A stretch of DNA of 64,000 bases, from contig JACJDG010000003.1 in assembly GCA_016432725.1 (NCBI GenBank), positions 6,974,001 through 7,038,000 of the forward strand, read 5' to 3'. This stretch comes from Streptomyces sp. DHE7-1 (lineage in GTDB: Bacteria > Actinomycetota > Actinomycetes > Streptomycetales > Streptomycetaceae). Below, in pieces: positions 9,456-19,030 of this stretch. Both the position numbers and the translations under genes were made by a program. The stretch's first letter is position 1. Each line of letters opens with the position of its first letter. The notes beneath the pieces are model-generated. The model had not been told where the DNA came from. It ran no database searches and saw only the letters and a list, made by a program, of their open reading frames with translations.

Positions 9456-9646
9456 CGACTGTTCTCCGTTCGGTCGCCGGTGCGCGGGTGGTTCTGGGGC
9501 GTGGTTTCCCGGACGGCCCGTCATCATCACCTGGTCCGGTGCGCTTTCGGTCAGTGGCCCGGCGCCCGGGAAAGGCTGGTCCAACCAGTCGGCCGGTCGC
9601 CGCGAACGGCCCGCTCTGCTCGCCATGACACGGCACGGAGTCCGGC

Positions 9647-9900
9647 GTGAAGCGGTCTCCGACCAGGCTCTTCGCCGTCCCACGCGACAGGATTCCCGAC
9701 GGCGGACCGCCGCCCGGCCGCGCTCGGGGCCGAACGGGAGCCGGCGTCCGAGTTCGGCGTGAACCGGCACACCGTCCGCGCGGCCGCCGAACGGCTCCAG
9801 CAGGCCCGGCGCGTCCAGGTCGGTCCCGGCGGGCGGACACTCGTCCGGCTGGTCACCCCGGGCCGAGAGGTGATCCATCCGTCCACGGACCTCTGCCGTG
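9647..9900 (+). pseudogene. GntR-type helix-turn-helix remnant
   Basis: The first segment reads LFAVPRDRIPDGGPPPG, resembling the start of a GntR winged helix. After a frame change near 9700 it continues EFGVNRHTVRAAAERLQQAR and GGRTLVRLVTPG, the recognition helix and wing. The ligand-binding domain is absent and several consensus positions are altered, for example Pro inside the usual ERELA. It could be a decayed regulator or a small GntR protein damaged by a sequence error. It diverges from the DUF2243-ctaG operon. Confidence 0.4.
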
Positions 9901-9921
9901 CACCGGGGCCAATAACTGACA

Positions 9922-9956
9922 GGTTCCGGACAAAGAGTTGGCCAAGTGCCGGAACC
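9922..9956. repeat. Inverted repeat GGTTCCGG-N19-CCGGAACC
   Basis: Perfect 8-base arms at 9922-9929 and 9949-9956 lie 63-97 bp upstream of the BNR-repeat gene. It may be an operator for that gene or a weak terminator for the GntR remnant; nothing more decides between them. Confidence 0.35.
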
Positions 9957-10018
9957 GCCCGCCCGCTCGTGATCGGGTCGCCTGCGACGGCTGTACCACA
10001 CCCGTTCTGGAGGTTTCG

Positions 10019-12663
10019 GTGCCGGCACCAACCCGCAGAAGACGATGGCTCACGATCTGCGCCATCACGGCGACCGCCGGGCTGGTCGCGATACCCGCGA
10101 CCGCCGCGCCCGGTCACCATGTCGGCCCCTTCGGGGTCCGCGCGCTCGACCGGCTCGCCGCCCAGCGCGAGCACTCGACCGGGACCGGCGGTCCCCGGGC
10201 GAGGCCGGAGGAAGGGGCGACGGCAACGAGGCGGACGAGATCGCCGAAGGTGCCGACCAGTACGCCGAGGCCCGTACCGCGCCCGGCGTCGTCGCACCGG
10301 GCGCCTACGGCGCCGCCTGGCGGGGACTGAACGGTCTCCGGCGGACCAAGGGCAGTTGGCGGCACGTCACCGGGCTGACCTACGACTCCGACGACCCCCG
10401 CTACCGCGACATCGACTCCAACTCCAGCGGCGGCTCCGGAAACGTCACCGGGCGGATGGCCGCGATGGCCGCGGACGACGACGGCTACGTCTACGCGGGC
10501 AGTGCCGGCGGCGGAGTCTGGCGCTCGCGCACCGGTGGCGGGCACTGGCGGTCCATCAGCGACCGGCTGCCCTCGCAGTCCACCGGAGCGCTCGCCGTCG
10601 ACGGCACCGGACGGCTGTGGCTCGGCACCGGCGAGGCCAACACCAACGCGGACGCCTATCTGGGCAGCGGGGTGTACGTGCTGTCCGACCCCCACCACGG
10701 TGCCTTCAGCACCCGCAGCCGGGTCGGCGGCGACGAGCTGGAGAGCACCACGGTCCGCCAACTCCGTTTCGCGGGCGGCAGGGTGTGGGCGGCGACCAGC
10801 GAAGGCGTGTGGAGCCACTCCACCAAGAACCTGCACGGCTCCTGGAAACTGGAGTTCGCGCCCAATCCCGACTATGTGCCGGGCGGCCCGAAGGCCACGG
10901 ACGGGGACGCCGCCTACAAGAACATCACCAACGACATCGCCGTCGACCCCAAGGACCCCGCCAGGGTGATCCTCGCGGCCGGCTGGCGCAGCGGTGACGA
11001 CTACAACGGCTTCTACACCAGGACCGCGGGCCACTGGAAGCGGATCACCAGCGGCTTCGGTGCGCTGCCGACCGACGCCGACAACGTGGGCACGGTGACC
11101 TTCGCCCGCTCCGCCGACGGCTCCCGCTACTACGCCATCGACCAGTCGCCCGAGCAGATGGCCACCAATCCGGACAGCGGCCTGCAGGGCATCTACAGCG
11201 CCGGCTCACCCTTCGGGCCCTGGACGAAGATCGCCGACTACAAGCAGCTGGCGGCCGACGGCTCCGCGCTGACCACGGCGGGCTACATGCCGGGCGTGCA
11301 GGCCTGGTACAACCAGTTCCTCACCGTCGACCCGGCCGACCCCGAGCACGTGTACGCCGGCCTCGAAGAGGTCTACGAGACCAGGGACGGCGGCGCCACC
11401 TGGTCCACCGTCGGCCCGTACTGGAACTTCAACTTCCCCTGCTGGAGCATCGATCCCGCCCGGCAGAGCGGAAGCTGCAACCAGACCACGCACTCCGACC
11501 AGCACGGCGTCGCGATCGGCCGCTACCACGGCCGGAGTTACGTCTACGTCGGCAACGACGGCGGCGCCTACCGCCGTCCGGTGCACGGCTCCCAGGACTC
11601 CTCCGGCCACGCCACGGACTGGGCCTCGCTCAACGACGGCACCATCGACACCCTCCAGTACTACTCGGTGGGCGTCGGCCGGGACCCGGGCCACCACGGG
11701 GTGTCCGTCACGGGTGGACTGCAGGACAACGGCCAGTCGATCCTGCGCAGCGACGACAAGGTCATGGGCTCCGACTTCGGCGGTGACGGCGGCGACACCC
11801 TCACGGACCCGGCCGACGGCTGCGACATCGCCGAGGAGTACGTCTACCTCGCCGTCCAGGTCACCCAGAACTGCGCCGTGAACGACGGCTCCTGGACGAC
11901 CGACCCCGCGAAGGCGACCTCGTACAACGTCGCACCGGCCGACAACACCACCGGCGAGGCCCGCTTCATCGCCCCGCTCGCGGCCGACATGAGGAACAGC
12001 GCGACCTGGATCGCCGGCGGCCGGCACATCTGGGTGCAGGACCACGGCTACGCCATCCGCAGCGGCTCCGAGTGGCGGAGTGTGCACGACCTCGGCGCCG
12101 GCCGCACCGCGACCGCCGTCGCCGCCTCGGGCGGCAAGGTGTACGCGGCCTGGTGCGGGCCCTGCAACGAGGACGGGTTCGCCCGGGGCATCGCCGTCGG
12201 CAACGCCGACGGGACCGGCTGGCACGACATCGGCCTGCCGGCCACCGGGGCGGACGGCACGGTACCCAACCGCTACCTCAGCGGCTTCGCCGTCGACCCG
12301 AGGAACGCCGACCACGTCTTCCTCGCGGTCAACGGCTTCTCGCGGCACTGGACCGAGGGCCCCGGCGCCGGCCACGGCCACGTCTTCGAGTCCACCGACG
12401 GCGGGACCACCTGGAAGGACGTCTCGGCGAACCTGCCCGACGTGCCCGCCGACTCCGCCGTGGTGACCCGGGACGGCGGACTCGCCCTCGCCACCGACCT
12501 CGGCGTCGTCTACCGCGCGCCGGGCCGCACGAAGTGGCAGCGCGTCGGCTCCCTCCCGGCCGTCGCCGTGCTGCAGCTCAGGCTCAGCCCCGACGGGGGC
12601 ACCCTGTACGCGGCCACGCACGGCCGCGGCATCCACGCCGTCAGGGTGCGCGACCTCGGCTGA
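10019..12663 (+). CDS. Secreted BNR/sialidase-fold beta-propeller protein
   Basis: The corrected length is 881 residues. A signal peptide (VPAPTRRRRWLTICAITA, cleaved after ATAAPG) precedes a large repeat region. Asp-box motifs characteristic of sialidase/BNR propellers recur, such as SRTGGGHWRS, TRDGGATWS and STDGGTTWKD, together with VYAG, LWLGTGEAN and DPRNADHVFL strands. Proteins like this include exo-glycosidases such as xyloglucanases, but no catalytic residues can be assigned. GTG 10019 has an ideal GGAGG site. The signal peptide and the body are in different frames; the shift falls at 10214-10217, where four G replace an expected five. Confidence 0.8.
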
Positions 12664-12680
12664 CGCCGTCACAGGGGCGC

Positions 12681-12713
12681 GAGGGGTGGTCCCGGATCCC
12701 GGGGGCACCCCTC
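12681..12713. terminator. Terminator between convergent genes
   Basis: Outer arms GAGGGGTG (12681-12688) and CACCCCTC (12706-12713) are perfectly complementary, and an inner CCCGG/CCGGG helix continues the stem. It lies 18 bp after the BNR gene and also faces the convergent rhodanese gene. Confidence 0.65.
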
Positions 12714-12795
12714 CGCCGTGTGCGGCACCGCGCGCAGCGCCCACCGCGCACCGGCACGGCGGGCACGCGGGCGCGGTCGTCGCCGCGGTCCCGGA

Positions 12796-13369
12796 TCAGT
12801 TGCCGCGCAGACGGGTCAGCGTCGCCTCCAGGTCGGCCCGGCGGGGCCGGTTGTGGGGAGCTTCGCGAGCATGGCGGCCATGCCGCAGGTGTTGGTCACC
12901 GCCGAGAAGACCAGTCCGCCGGCGATACCCGCGGACAGCAGCCGGAAGGCGGGGTGCACGAACTCGCCCAGCGCGAGACCGAGCAGGACCACGGAGCCCG
13001 CGGTGAGGCGGACCTGCCGCTCCATGCCCCAGGTCGCCCGCGTGCCGCCCTCGGGACGGTCGAGGTCGTTGCCCTGGGCGGCCCAGGCGCCGGTGCCGCC
13101 GGCGAGGGTGGCGGTGTGCACGCCGCTCTCGGCGAGCGTCCGGCAGGCGTTTTCGGAACGGGCGCCCGAGGCGCAGACGACGAGGACCTCGCCGCGCTCG
13201 GCGGCGGCCCGGATGTCCGGCACCGCCCGGCCGAGCTGGTCCAGCGGGATGTTGAGGGCACCGGGGATGTGGCCGCCCGCGTACTCGCCGGGGGTGCGGA
13301 CGTCGATGACGGTGAGTTCGTGCAGCCGGGAGCGGGCCTGCTGGGGGTCGAGGGTGAGGGGGTGGTCAT
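12796..13369 (-). CDS. Rhodanese with C-terminal DUF2892 membrane domain
   Basis: The corrected product is 191 residues. Residues 1-110 form a rhodanese domain with DVRTPGEYAGGHIPGA and the active-site loop VVCASGARSENAC, whose first cysteine carries the persulfide. Residues about 120-175 are a DUF2892 pair of hydrophobic helices (GSVVLLGLALGEFVHPAF). It is therefore a membrane-tethered sulfurtransferase. Two one-base deletions disrupt the frame: after codon 3 (C-run near 13357) and before the tail LPHNRPRRADLEATL (near 12845). ATG 13369 has an AGGAAAGAG site. It is the last gene of the persulfide-detoxification operon. Confidence 0.8.
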
Positions 13370-13461
13370 CGTTGATCTCTTTCCTGTCTGTGGAGGCGCC
13401 CCGGGGCGGGGGCCGTACTGCCGGAGTGGTGAGGCGGGCCGGTGGGGCCGGGCCGCCGTGG

Positions 13462-14205
13462 TCAGACGAGCGCGTCGAGGAGCATGAGGGCGGCCACCGC
13501 GAGCAGCACGCAGGCGAACACGCGCTGCAGGGCCTGGCCCCTGATCTTCTTCGAGAGCCGTTTGCCGTCCCAGGCGCCGAGAATCGCCGCAGCGGTGAAC
13601 GGCGCGACGACCGCCCAGTCCAGACGCGTCCCGCTGCCGGCCCGGGCGCCGAGCGCCGCCAGCGAGTTGACCGTGATGACCAGCAGGCTGGTGCCGACGG
13701 CCCGGCGCATGGGCAGGCTCAGCACACCGACCAGGGCCGGCACGGCGAGGAAGCCGCCGCCCACGCCGAGGAACCCGGTCACCGCGCCGAGCCCGGCACC
13801 GGCGGCACCGGCCTTTCCGGGCCGCACCGCACCGGAGCCCTCGGTCCGGGCGGGACGCAGCATGCGCAGCGCGGCGAGTGCCGCGACGACGGCGAAGGCG
13901 GCGGTCAGTACGGTCTGGGGCAGGCGTCCGGCGGCGGCCCCGGCGATCATGGCGGGCACGATGCCCGCCGCCGCGAACAGCAGACCGGTACGCCAGGCGA
14001 CGTTGCCGTCCCGGGCGTGACCGGCGAGTGCGGTGACCGAGGTCAGGGTGACGATCACCAGGGCGGCCGTGGTCGCCTGCGCCGGGGAGAGGCCGAGCAG
14101 GTAGATCAGGGCGGGCACCGCCAGGACGCTGCCGCCACCGCCGAGCCCACCGAGGGCCAGACCGACGACGGCACCGGCGAAGAGCGCGAGGAGCAGAGCG
14201 GTCAT
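13462..14205 (-). CDS. TauE/SafE (TSUP) family sulfite/sulfur-anion exporter
   Basis: The 247-residue protein has about eight membrane helices arranged as two halves, each starting with a Gly-rich turn: GLALGGLGGGGSVLAVPAL and TGFLGVGGGFLAVPALVG. These duplicated signatures define the TSUP family, which moves sulfite, thiosulfate or organosulfonates. Within this operon the likely job is to export sulfite or thiosulfate formed from persulfides. Its ATG overlaps the stop of the upstream rhodanese (ATGA). Confidence 0.85.
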   Translation of the reverse strand: MTALLLALFAGAVVGLALGGLGGGGSVLAVPALIYLLGLSPAQATTAALVIVTLTSVTALAGHARDGNVAWRTGLLFAAAGIVPAMIAGAAAGRLPQTVLTAAFAVVAALAALRMLRPARTEGSGAVRPGKAGAAGAGLGAVTGFLGVGGGFLAVPALVGVLSLPMRRAVGTSLLVITVNSLAALGARAGSGTRLDWAVVAPFTAAAILGAWDGKRLSKKIRGQALQRVFACVLLAVAALMLLDALV

Positions 14206-14567
14206 GCTATCGAGCCGTGGTTCCCGCGTCCGTCGACGACCGGGTGCCCGGCGGCGGCCCACGCCTTCATGCCGCCCTTGACGTCCACCGCCTCGGCACC
14301 CCGGCCGGCGAGCAGCCCGGCGGCCTGCCGCGAGCGGTTCCCGCTGCGGCAGATCACCACCAGGGGCCGCTCCCGGGCCGCGTCCGGCAGCATCGCCCCG
14401 GCGGTCAGGCGGGACAGCGGCGCGTGGACCGCGCCGGGCGCGTGCCCGGCGTTCCACTCGTCCTGCTCGCGTACGTCCAGCAGGACGGCCGGCGCCTCGG
14501 CGTCCTGGACACGCCGGCGGGCCTGGTCGACGGTGACGCGGTCCTCGCCGCGGCGGAAGAGGGACAT
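14202..14567 (-). CDS. Single-domain rhodanese sulfurtransferase
   Basis: The 121-residue cytoplasmic rhodanese carries the entry motif LLDVREQDEWNAGHAPGA and active-site loop VVICRSGNRSRQAA with the catalytic cysteine, followed by VKGGMKAW, the C-terminal signature. It should transfer sulfane sulfur between persulfide carriers, for example supplying the dioxygenase encoded upstream. ATG 14567 has an AGAGG site. It sits 44 bp after the persulfide dioxygenase gene and overlaps the TauE gene by four bases. Confidence 0.85.
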   Translation of the reverse strand: MSLFRRGEDRVTVDQARRRVQDAEAPAVLLDVREQDEWNAGHAPGAVHAPLSRLTAGAMLPDAARERPLVVICRSGNRSRQAAGLLAGRGAEAVDVKGGMKAWAAAGHPVVDGRGNHGSIA

Positions 14568-14611
14568 CGCACGACCTCTCGTGGGTTCGGAACGGAAGGG
14601 GCGGGGCGGGT

Positions 14612-15968
14612 TCAGCCGGTGACCACGGTCAGTCCGGCGGCGGTGGCGGCGTCGAAGCCGTCGTCCACGGCCACGACGTCCCGCCCCGAGGCGTCGAGCA
14701 GCGAGGCGGCGATACCGGCGCGCATCCCGCCGGCGCAGTGCACCCAGACCGTGCCCGCCGGTACCTCGGCGAGCCGCTTGTGCAGCTCGTGGACCGGGAT
14801 GTGCACGGAGCCCTCGATGTGACCGGCGGCCCGCTCGGAGCCCCGTCGCACGTCCAGCACGACGACGCCGTCGGTACCGCGCTCGGCCAGGCCGGCGAAG
14901 GTGGAGCGGGCGAAGGTGGCAGGCCGGCCGCCCTCGGGCACCCACTGCTCGGGCGTCCCGGTCGCGGCGGCGGCGGGCCGGTCGATGCCCACCCGGACCA
15001 GCTCCCGCTGTGCGGCGGCGAGCTGCTCGGGGACTCGGCGAGCAGGGTGACCGGCTTGCCCCACGGGATCATCCAGGCCAGGTAGGTGGCGATCTTGCCG
15101 TCCGCCTCGAAGTTGAACGACCCGGCCACGTGCCCCTCGGCGAACGCGACCCGGTTGCGCAGGTCCACCACCCACTCACCGGCCGCGAGCCGGGCGGCGA
15201 TCTCGTCCGCGTCCGCGACGGCCGGGGAGTCAGGTCGACCGGGGCCGGACCCGCGGCGTTGGCCGGACCCATGTGTGCGTAGTAGGCGGGGACGTCGTCG
15301 AGACCGGCGAGCAGGTGGGCGACGAAGGAGTCCACGTCCTGGGTGAGAGCCGCGTTGGCGGTCTTCTCCTTGCCGATCGTCGTGGCGTCCCCCTCCGCCT
15401 GCGCCGAGGAGCAGAAGCTGCCGAAACCGTGGGTCGGCAGCACCGGGGTCTCGTCTGGCAGCTCGGCCGCGAGGCGGTGGGCGGAGGCGTGCTGGGCGCG
15501 CGCCAGCCGCTCGGTCAGGCGGGGCTCGACCAGGTCGGGGCGGCCCACGGTGCCGATCAGCAGCGACCCGCCGGTGAACGCGGCCACCGGTACGCCGTCC
15601 TCGTGCAGCACGTAGGAGGTGTGGTGCGGGGTGTGGCCGGGCGTGGCGACGGCCCGCAGTTCGAGGCCGCCGTCGAGGGCGACCGTGTCGCCGTCGCCCA
15701 CCGCCACACGGGCGAACGAGACGTGCGCCCCGGCCGGAACCAGGTAGGCGGCTCCCGTGACCCGGGCCAGTTCGAGGCCGCCGGTGACGTAGTCGTTGTG
15801 GATGTGGGTCTCCACCACGTGCGAGATCCGCACCCCGCGCCGGGCGGCCGCCGCCAGGACCTGGTCGAAGTCGCGCGGCGGGTCCACGGCCACGGCCGTG
15901 TCGCGGCCGCCGGCCAGGTAGTGGCGGTTGCCCAGCCCCTCGAGCTCGATGGTGTCGATGAAGAACAC
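14612..15968 (-). CDS. CstB-like persulfide dioxygenase-rhodanese fusion
   Basis: The corrected product is 452 residues. Residues 1-230 form a metallo-beta-lactamase domain of the ETHE1/persulfide dioxygenase type, with THIHNDYVTGG (H55, H57, D59) and LPTHGFGSFC as iron ligands. A first rhodanese domain (about 260-340, WVVDLRNRVAFAEGHVAGS) lacks the active cysteine. A second (about 355-450) has VVVLDVRRGSERAAGHIEGS and VWVHCAGGMRAG. This is the architecture of CstB, which oxidises low-molecular-weight persulfides to sulfite/thiosulfate. Deletions in C-runs at about 15224-15227 and 15029-15032 break the frame. GTG 15968 has an AAGGGG site. First gene of the operon, behind two CstR-like operators. 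Confidence 0.85.
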
Positions 15969-15991
15969 GGAGATGCCCCTTCCACGGAGAT

Positions 15992-16005
15992 TACCCCCCG
16001 GGTAT
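15992..16005 (-). promoter_or_regulatory. CstR/CsoR-type operator, site 1
   Basis: TACCCCCCGGGTAT is an almost symmetrical C-tract/G-tract element of the kind bound by CsoR-family persulfide or copper sensors. It lies 24 bp upstream of the persulfide dioxygenase start. Because the downstream genes handle sulfane sulfur, a CstR-like repressor is the best guess. Its gene is not in this window. Confidence 0.6.
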
Positions 16006-16025
16006 GTGTACCACCGTAACACGGG

Positions 16026-16039
16026 TACCCCCGGGGTAT
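16026..16039 (-). promoter_or_regulatory. CstR/CsoR-type operator, site 2
   Basis: TACCCCCGGGGTAT is a near-perfect palindrome. Its centre is 34 bp (about three helical turns) from site 1, so repressors on both sites could lie on the same DNA face. The spacer between them holds the likely promoter for the cstB-like operon, although no canonical -35/-10 pair stands out. Confidence 0.6.
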
Positions 16040-16207
16040 TTCTGACGCCGGAGTGGGGGAAGGGAATGGGGGAGTGGGCAGGGGCTCGCGTCGGCGCCGC
16101 GCACCGGCGGACGGGCAGGTGGGACGTGCCGGGACGGGGGGTGAGGCGGCGACCGGTGGGCGTCCGGTGACGTGACGGAGGGTGTCCCATCCCGCACACA
16201 TGACAGC

Positions 16208-16250
16208 GGGCCGGTCATCCGTACCCGCGTGAGCGGAGGATGACCGGCCC
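16208..16250 (-). terminator. Terminator of the ssuA transcript
   Basis: Perfect 13-base arms GGGCCGGTCATCC (16208-16220) and GGATGACCGGCCC (16238-16250) enclose a 17-base loop. The hairpin starts 50 bp after the ssuA stop and separates it from the persulfide operon promoter. Confidence 0.75.
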
Positions 16251-16299
16251 GGTGCCGGGGCGGGTTCGAGCGGGACGGGCCGGCCGCGGTCGGCCGGTG

Positions 16300-17405
16300 C
16301 TACTCGGTGCCGAGGCCGGCCGCGTCGAGGCCGTCCTTGCCCTCGGCCTCGAGGACCTTGTCGAGAGGCGCGAGGTCGTAGATGCCCTTCAGGTCGGGCT
16401 TGTCGAGCAGGCCCGCCGCCACCGCGTGCTCTGCCTCGGTGCCGAGGGTCGAGGCCAGCGGGTCGTCGAGGAAGGTGATGGACTTCCACGCCGGGTCGAT
16501 GACGTCCGCGGGCAGCGCCTTGCCCGACAGCTCCTCCAGAGCCTTGTTGGCGGACGCCTTCGCCTCGTCCGGGTTGGCGTTGATCCACGCGTTGGTCTTC
16601 ACCGAACCGCGCAGCACGGCCTCGACGACGTCCGGGTGCTCCTTGAGGAACTTCTGCGACACGATGATGTTCGTGATCACGAACTTCTTGCCGGGCCACA
16701 GCGTCGACTCGTCGAGCAGGGTCTTGCCGCCCTCGGCGACCAGCTTGGACGCGGTCGGCTCCGGTACCCAGGCGCCGTCGATGGAGCCCGACTTGTAGGC
16801 GTCCGGGGTCACCTTGTTGTCGGTGCGGACGACGGAGACGTCGCCCTTGCCGCTCTGTGCGTCGACCTTCCAGCCCTGCTCCGCGGCCCAGTTGAGGAAG
16901 GCCACGTCCTGGGTGTTGCCGAGCTGGGGGTGGCGATGCGCTTGCCCTTGACGTCCTTCAGGGACTTGATCTTCTTCGGGTTCACGACCAGCTTCACGCC
17001 GCCGGAGGCGGAACCGCCGATGATCCGCAGGTTCCTGCCGTTCGACTTGGTGTAGCCGTTGATGGCGGGGGAGGGGCCGATCCAGCCGATGTCGATGGAC
17101 CCGGCGTTGAGCGCCTCGATCTCGGACGGACCGGCGTTGAAGGTGGAGGTCTTGATCGTGGTGCCGCCCAGCTCCTTCTGGAACAGGCCCTCCTGGACGC
17201 CCACGAGTGCGGTGGCGTGCGTGAGGTTGGGGAAGTAGCCGATCTTCACCTCGTCGGTGGAGAGCTTCTCGGCACCCGCCGCGACCGCGCTCTTCTTCCC
17301 GTCGTCGGTCGACTCGGAACCGTACCCGCAGGCGGTCAGCAGGACGGGGAGCGCCGTGATGGCGGCGATGGTGCGCAGGGTGGTGAGCGGTCTTGCGGCA
17401 GACAC
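16300..17405 (-). CDS. ssuA: Aliphatic sulfonate-type ABC transporter substrate-binding lipoprotein
   Basis: The corrected product is 368 residues. It has a lipoprotein signal (LPVLLTACG) and the SsuA/NrtA/TauA solute-binding fold: VKIGYFPNLTHATALVG, GSIDIGWIGPSPAINGY, LKDVKGKRIATPQLGNTQDV and GAWVPEPTASKLV. It should capture sulfonates or sulfate esters outside the membrane for sulfur supply. The frame breaks at 16926-16930, where five G replace an expected six. GTG 17405 is preceded by GAGAGGAC. No permease or ATPase gene is beside it. A leader peptide and a hairpin precede it, suggesting attenuation by sulfur status. The call to SsuA rather than a nitrate or taurine paralogue rests on context. 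Confidence 0.8.
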
Positions 17406-17565
17406 GGAGGTGTCCTCTCGGGGAAGGGTTGTGCAACGAGGCGCGGAGAGCGGGCAGGGCCGTGCGCGGGATGCCGGTGGGCAGGTGTGTGCTCCGCCAC
17501 CGGTCCACGGCAGCCGGGACGCCGTCCCTGGCCTGTGAGCGGCTCGGGAGGCGTGTCAGACGGAA

Positions 17566-17597
17566 GCGAACCGCCCGCCGGGACCGGCGGGGTTCGC
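17566..17597 (-). promoter_or_regulatory. Hairpin after the leader peptide (putative attenuator)
   Basis: GCGAACC (17566-17572) pairs with GGTTCGC (17591-17597), and an inner CGCCGG/CCGGCG helix extends the stem. It begins eight bases after the leader-peptide stop codon and lies about 160 bases before ssuA. That arrangement suits ribosome-dependent attenuation, but no alternative antiterminator pairing was worked out. Confidence 0.45.
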
Positions 17598-17604
17598 GGA
17601 CGGC

Positions 17605-17706
17605 TCAGACGGGCCGACAGATGGCGCTGGACGTGCGGCCGAAGTCGATGTGCCGGCGCGAGGTCAGTGCGAGCGGCGGAAGGAACGCGCGGTTCGGTGC
17701 CCTCAT
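17605..17706 (-). CDS. Cysteine-type leader peptide of the ssuA transcript
   Basis: This 33-residue frame is too short for most gene finders. It starts MRAPNRAFLPP, contains the highly characteristic LTSRRHIDFGR core and ends SSAICRPV, with a single cysteine three residues before the end. Short peptides with the RRHID core precede sulfur-assimilation and sulfur-transport genes in many Streptomyces and are usually labelled putative leader peptides. A purine-rich GGGGGTGGGG site precedes the ATG. It follows the operator-like repeat at 17723-17752 and precedes a GC hairpin and ssuA. A cysteine-sensing role is inferred from the family and the late Cys codon. Confidence 0.8.
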   Translation of the reverse strand: MRAPNRAFLPPLALTSRRHIDFGRTSSAICRPV

Positions 17707-17722
17707 GACCCCACCCCCGCAT

Positions 17723-17752
17723 TCCCTAGTTTTCCTACCTGGTTGCTAGGGA
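17723..17752 (-). promoter_or_regulatory. Operator-like inverted repeat upstream of leader/ssuA
   Basis: TCCCTAG (17723-17729) and CTAGGGA (17746-17752) are perfect arms with a 16-base spacer that holds TTTTCCTACC. The element ends 17 bp before the leader-peptide start. A related repeat stands before the neighbouring monooxygenase gene, so one regulator may control both. Confidence 0.55.
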
Positions 17753-17810
17753 TCGTGGCAGAAGTCGGCGCTCACCCCAAGGGGGTGTTCGCATGATGGA
17801 CGGTCGGCGC

Positions 17811-19030
17811 TCAGGCGGGCAGGACGAACGGCGGATGCGCGCCGTTGAGGAAGTAGTCCCCGACGTCGCGGAGCCGGGGGCGACGGGCTCGTACAGGGTG
17901 TGCGTCCGGGCGTTGCGCCAGAAGCGGTCGAAGCCCAGCCGGGAGGAGGCCGACCGGGCGCCGACGATGTCGAGGGCGCGGGCGGTGGACTCGTGCGCGG
18001 CCCGGGCCGAGGCGGCTTCGGCCATCGCGACCAGCACGGAGATGTCCGCGTAGTCGTCGTACGTCAGGTCCGCGCCGCGGGCCAGCCCGCCCCGCACGGC
18101 CTCCAGCGCCTGATCGGTGAGCGCGGACGCGGAGCGGGTGAGGACGGCGAGTTCCCCGTAGGCGGCCAGTACCTGCGGGTCCTGGCCGGAGCCGGCCGGC
18201 CGGGCCGTGTGGCCCGCACGGCTGTACTCCCGGGCCTCGGCGAGCACCCCCTCCGCCATGCCGAGGCGGAGCTGGACGGAGAGGAGGCGCCCGACCGGTG
18301 AGGCCAGGGCGGTCGCGGGCGACAGGATGTCCTCGTCGGCGGAGAGGGAGCCGAGTACGTCGTCGGCGGCGACCGGCACGGAGTCGAACTCCACGCTGCC
18401 GCCGCCCGCGAGACGCTGGCCGAAGGTGTCGGCGTCGCCGCCGGTGCCGACGCCGTCGTGCGCGGGATCGACGACGACGGCGAACGGCTCGCCGGTGTCG
18501 GCCCGCACGGCGCGCACGACGAGGCGGTCGGCGACCAGGACTCCGGTGGAGTAGCCCTGTCGTCCGTCGAGCACATGGCCGCCGCCGCGCGCCCTGGTCA
18601 AGGTCAAAGACGCGTCCTGACGGGCCAGACCGCCGCCCCAGCACCACTGCTCCGCCGCGTGCCGCCGCTCGAGCCGGGCGGCGCGGGAGGGGTCGCCGAG
18701 GAGCCGGGCGCTCCACGCCAGAAAGTAGTGGCCGCCCAGCAGTTGGCCGATCGCGCCGTCGGCCGCGGCGATCTCCCGGACCACGGCGTACGCCGTGGTC
18801 CAGTCCGCGCCGCCCCCTCCCGACCCCGCGGGCACGAGCAGCGTGAGCAGCCCCGCCTCGCGCAGCCGGGACACCTCGTCGAGCGGGGGTTTGCCCGCCT
18901 GCTCCCGGGCCACCGCGTCCGTGGCCAGGTCGTCCGCCGACTCGCGGGCCACACGCAGCCAGTGCGCATGGCCGGGCCCGGTCGGGCCGGAGTCCGGACG
19001 GGGGCCGGACGGCGCGTCGGCAACACCCAT
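17811..19030 (-). CDS. SfnC/DszC-like flavin-dependent monooxygenase (acyl-CoA dehydrogenase fold)
   Basis: The corrected product is 406 residues. It has an acyl-CoA-dehydrogenase fold of the kind used by FMNH2-dependent desulfurisation enzymes: LREAGLLTLLVPAGSGG, EIAAADGAIGQLLGGHYFL, LDGRQGYSTGVLVADRLVV, then C-terminal helices ending FDRFWRNARTHTLYEP. It should oxidise an organosulfur compound (sulfone, thiophene or sulfonate) to release sulfite. Next to ssuA and an operator-like repeat, a role in sulfur scavenging is likely; an ordinary acyl-CoA dehydrogenase is less likely. The frame shifts at 17876-17880 in a G-run; the corrected tail is DVGDYFLNGAHPPFVLPA. ATG 19030 has a GGAGAC site. 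No flavin reductase is adjacent. Confidence 0.75.
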
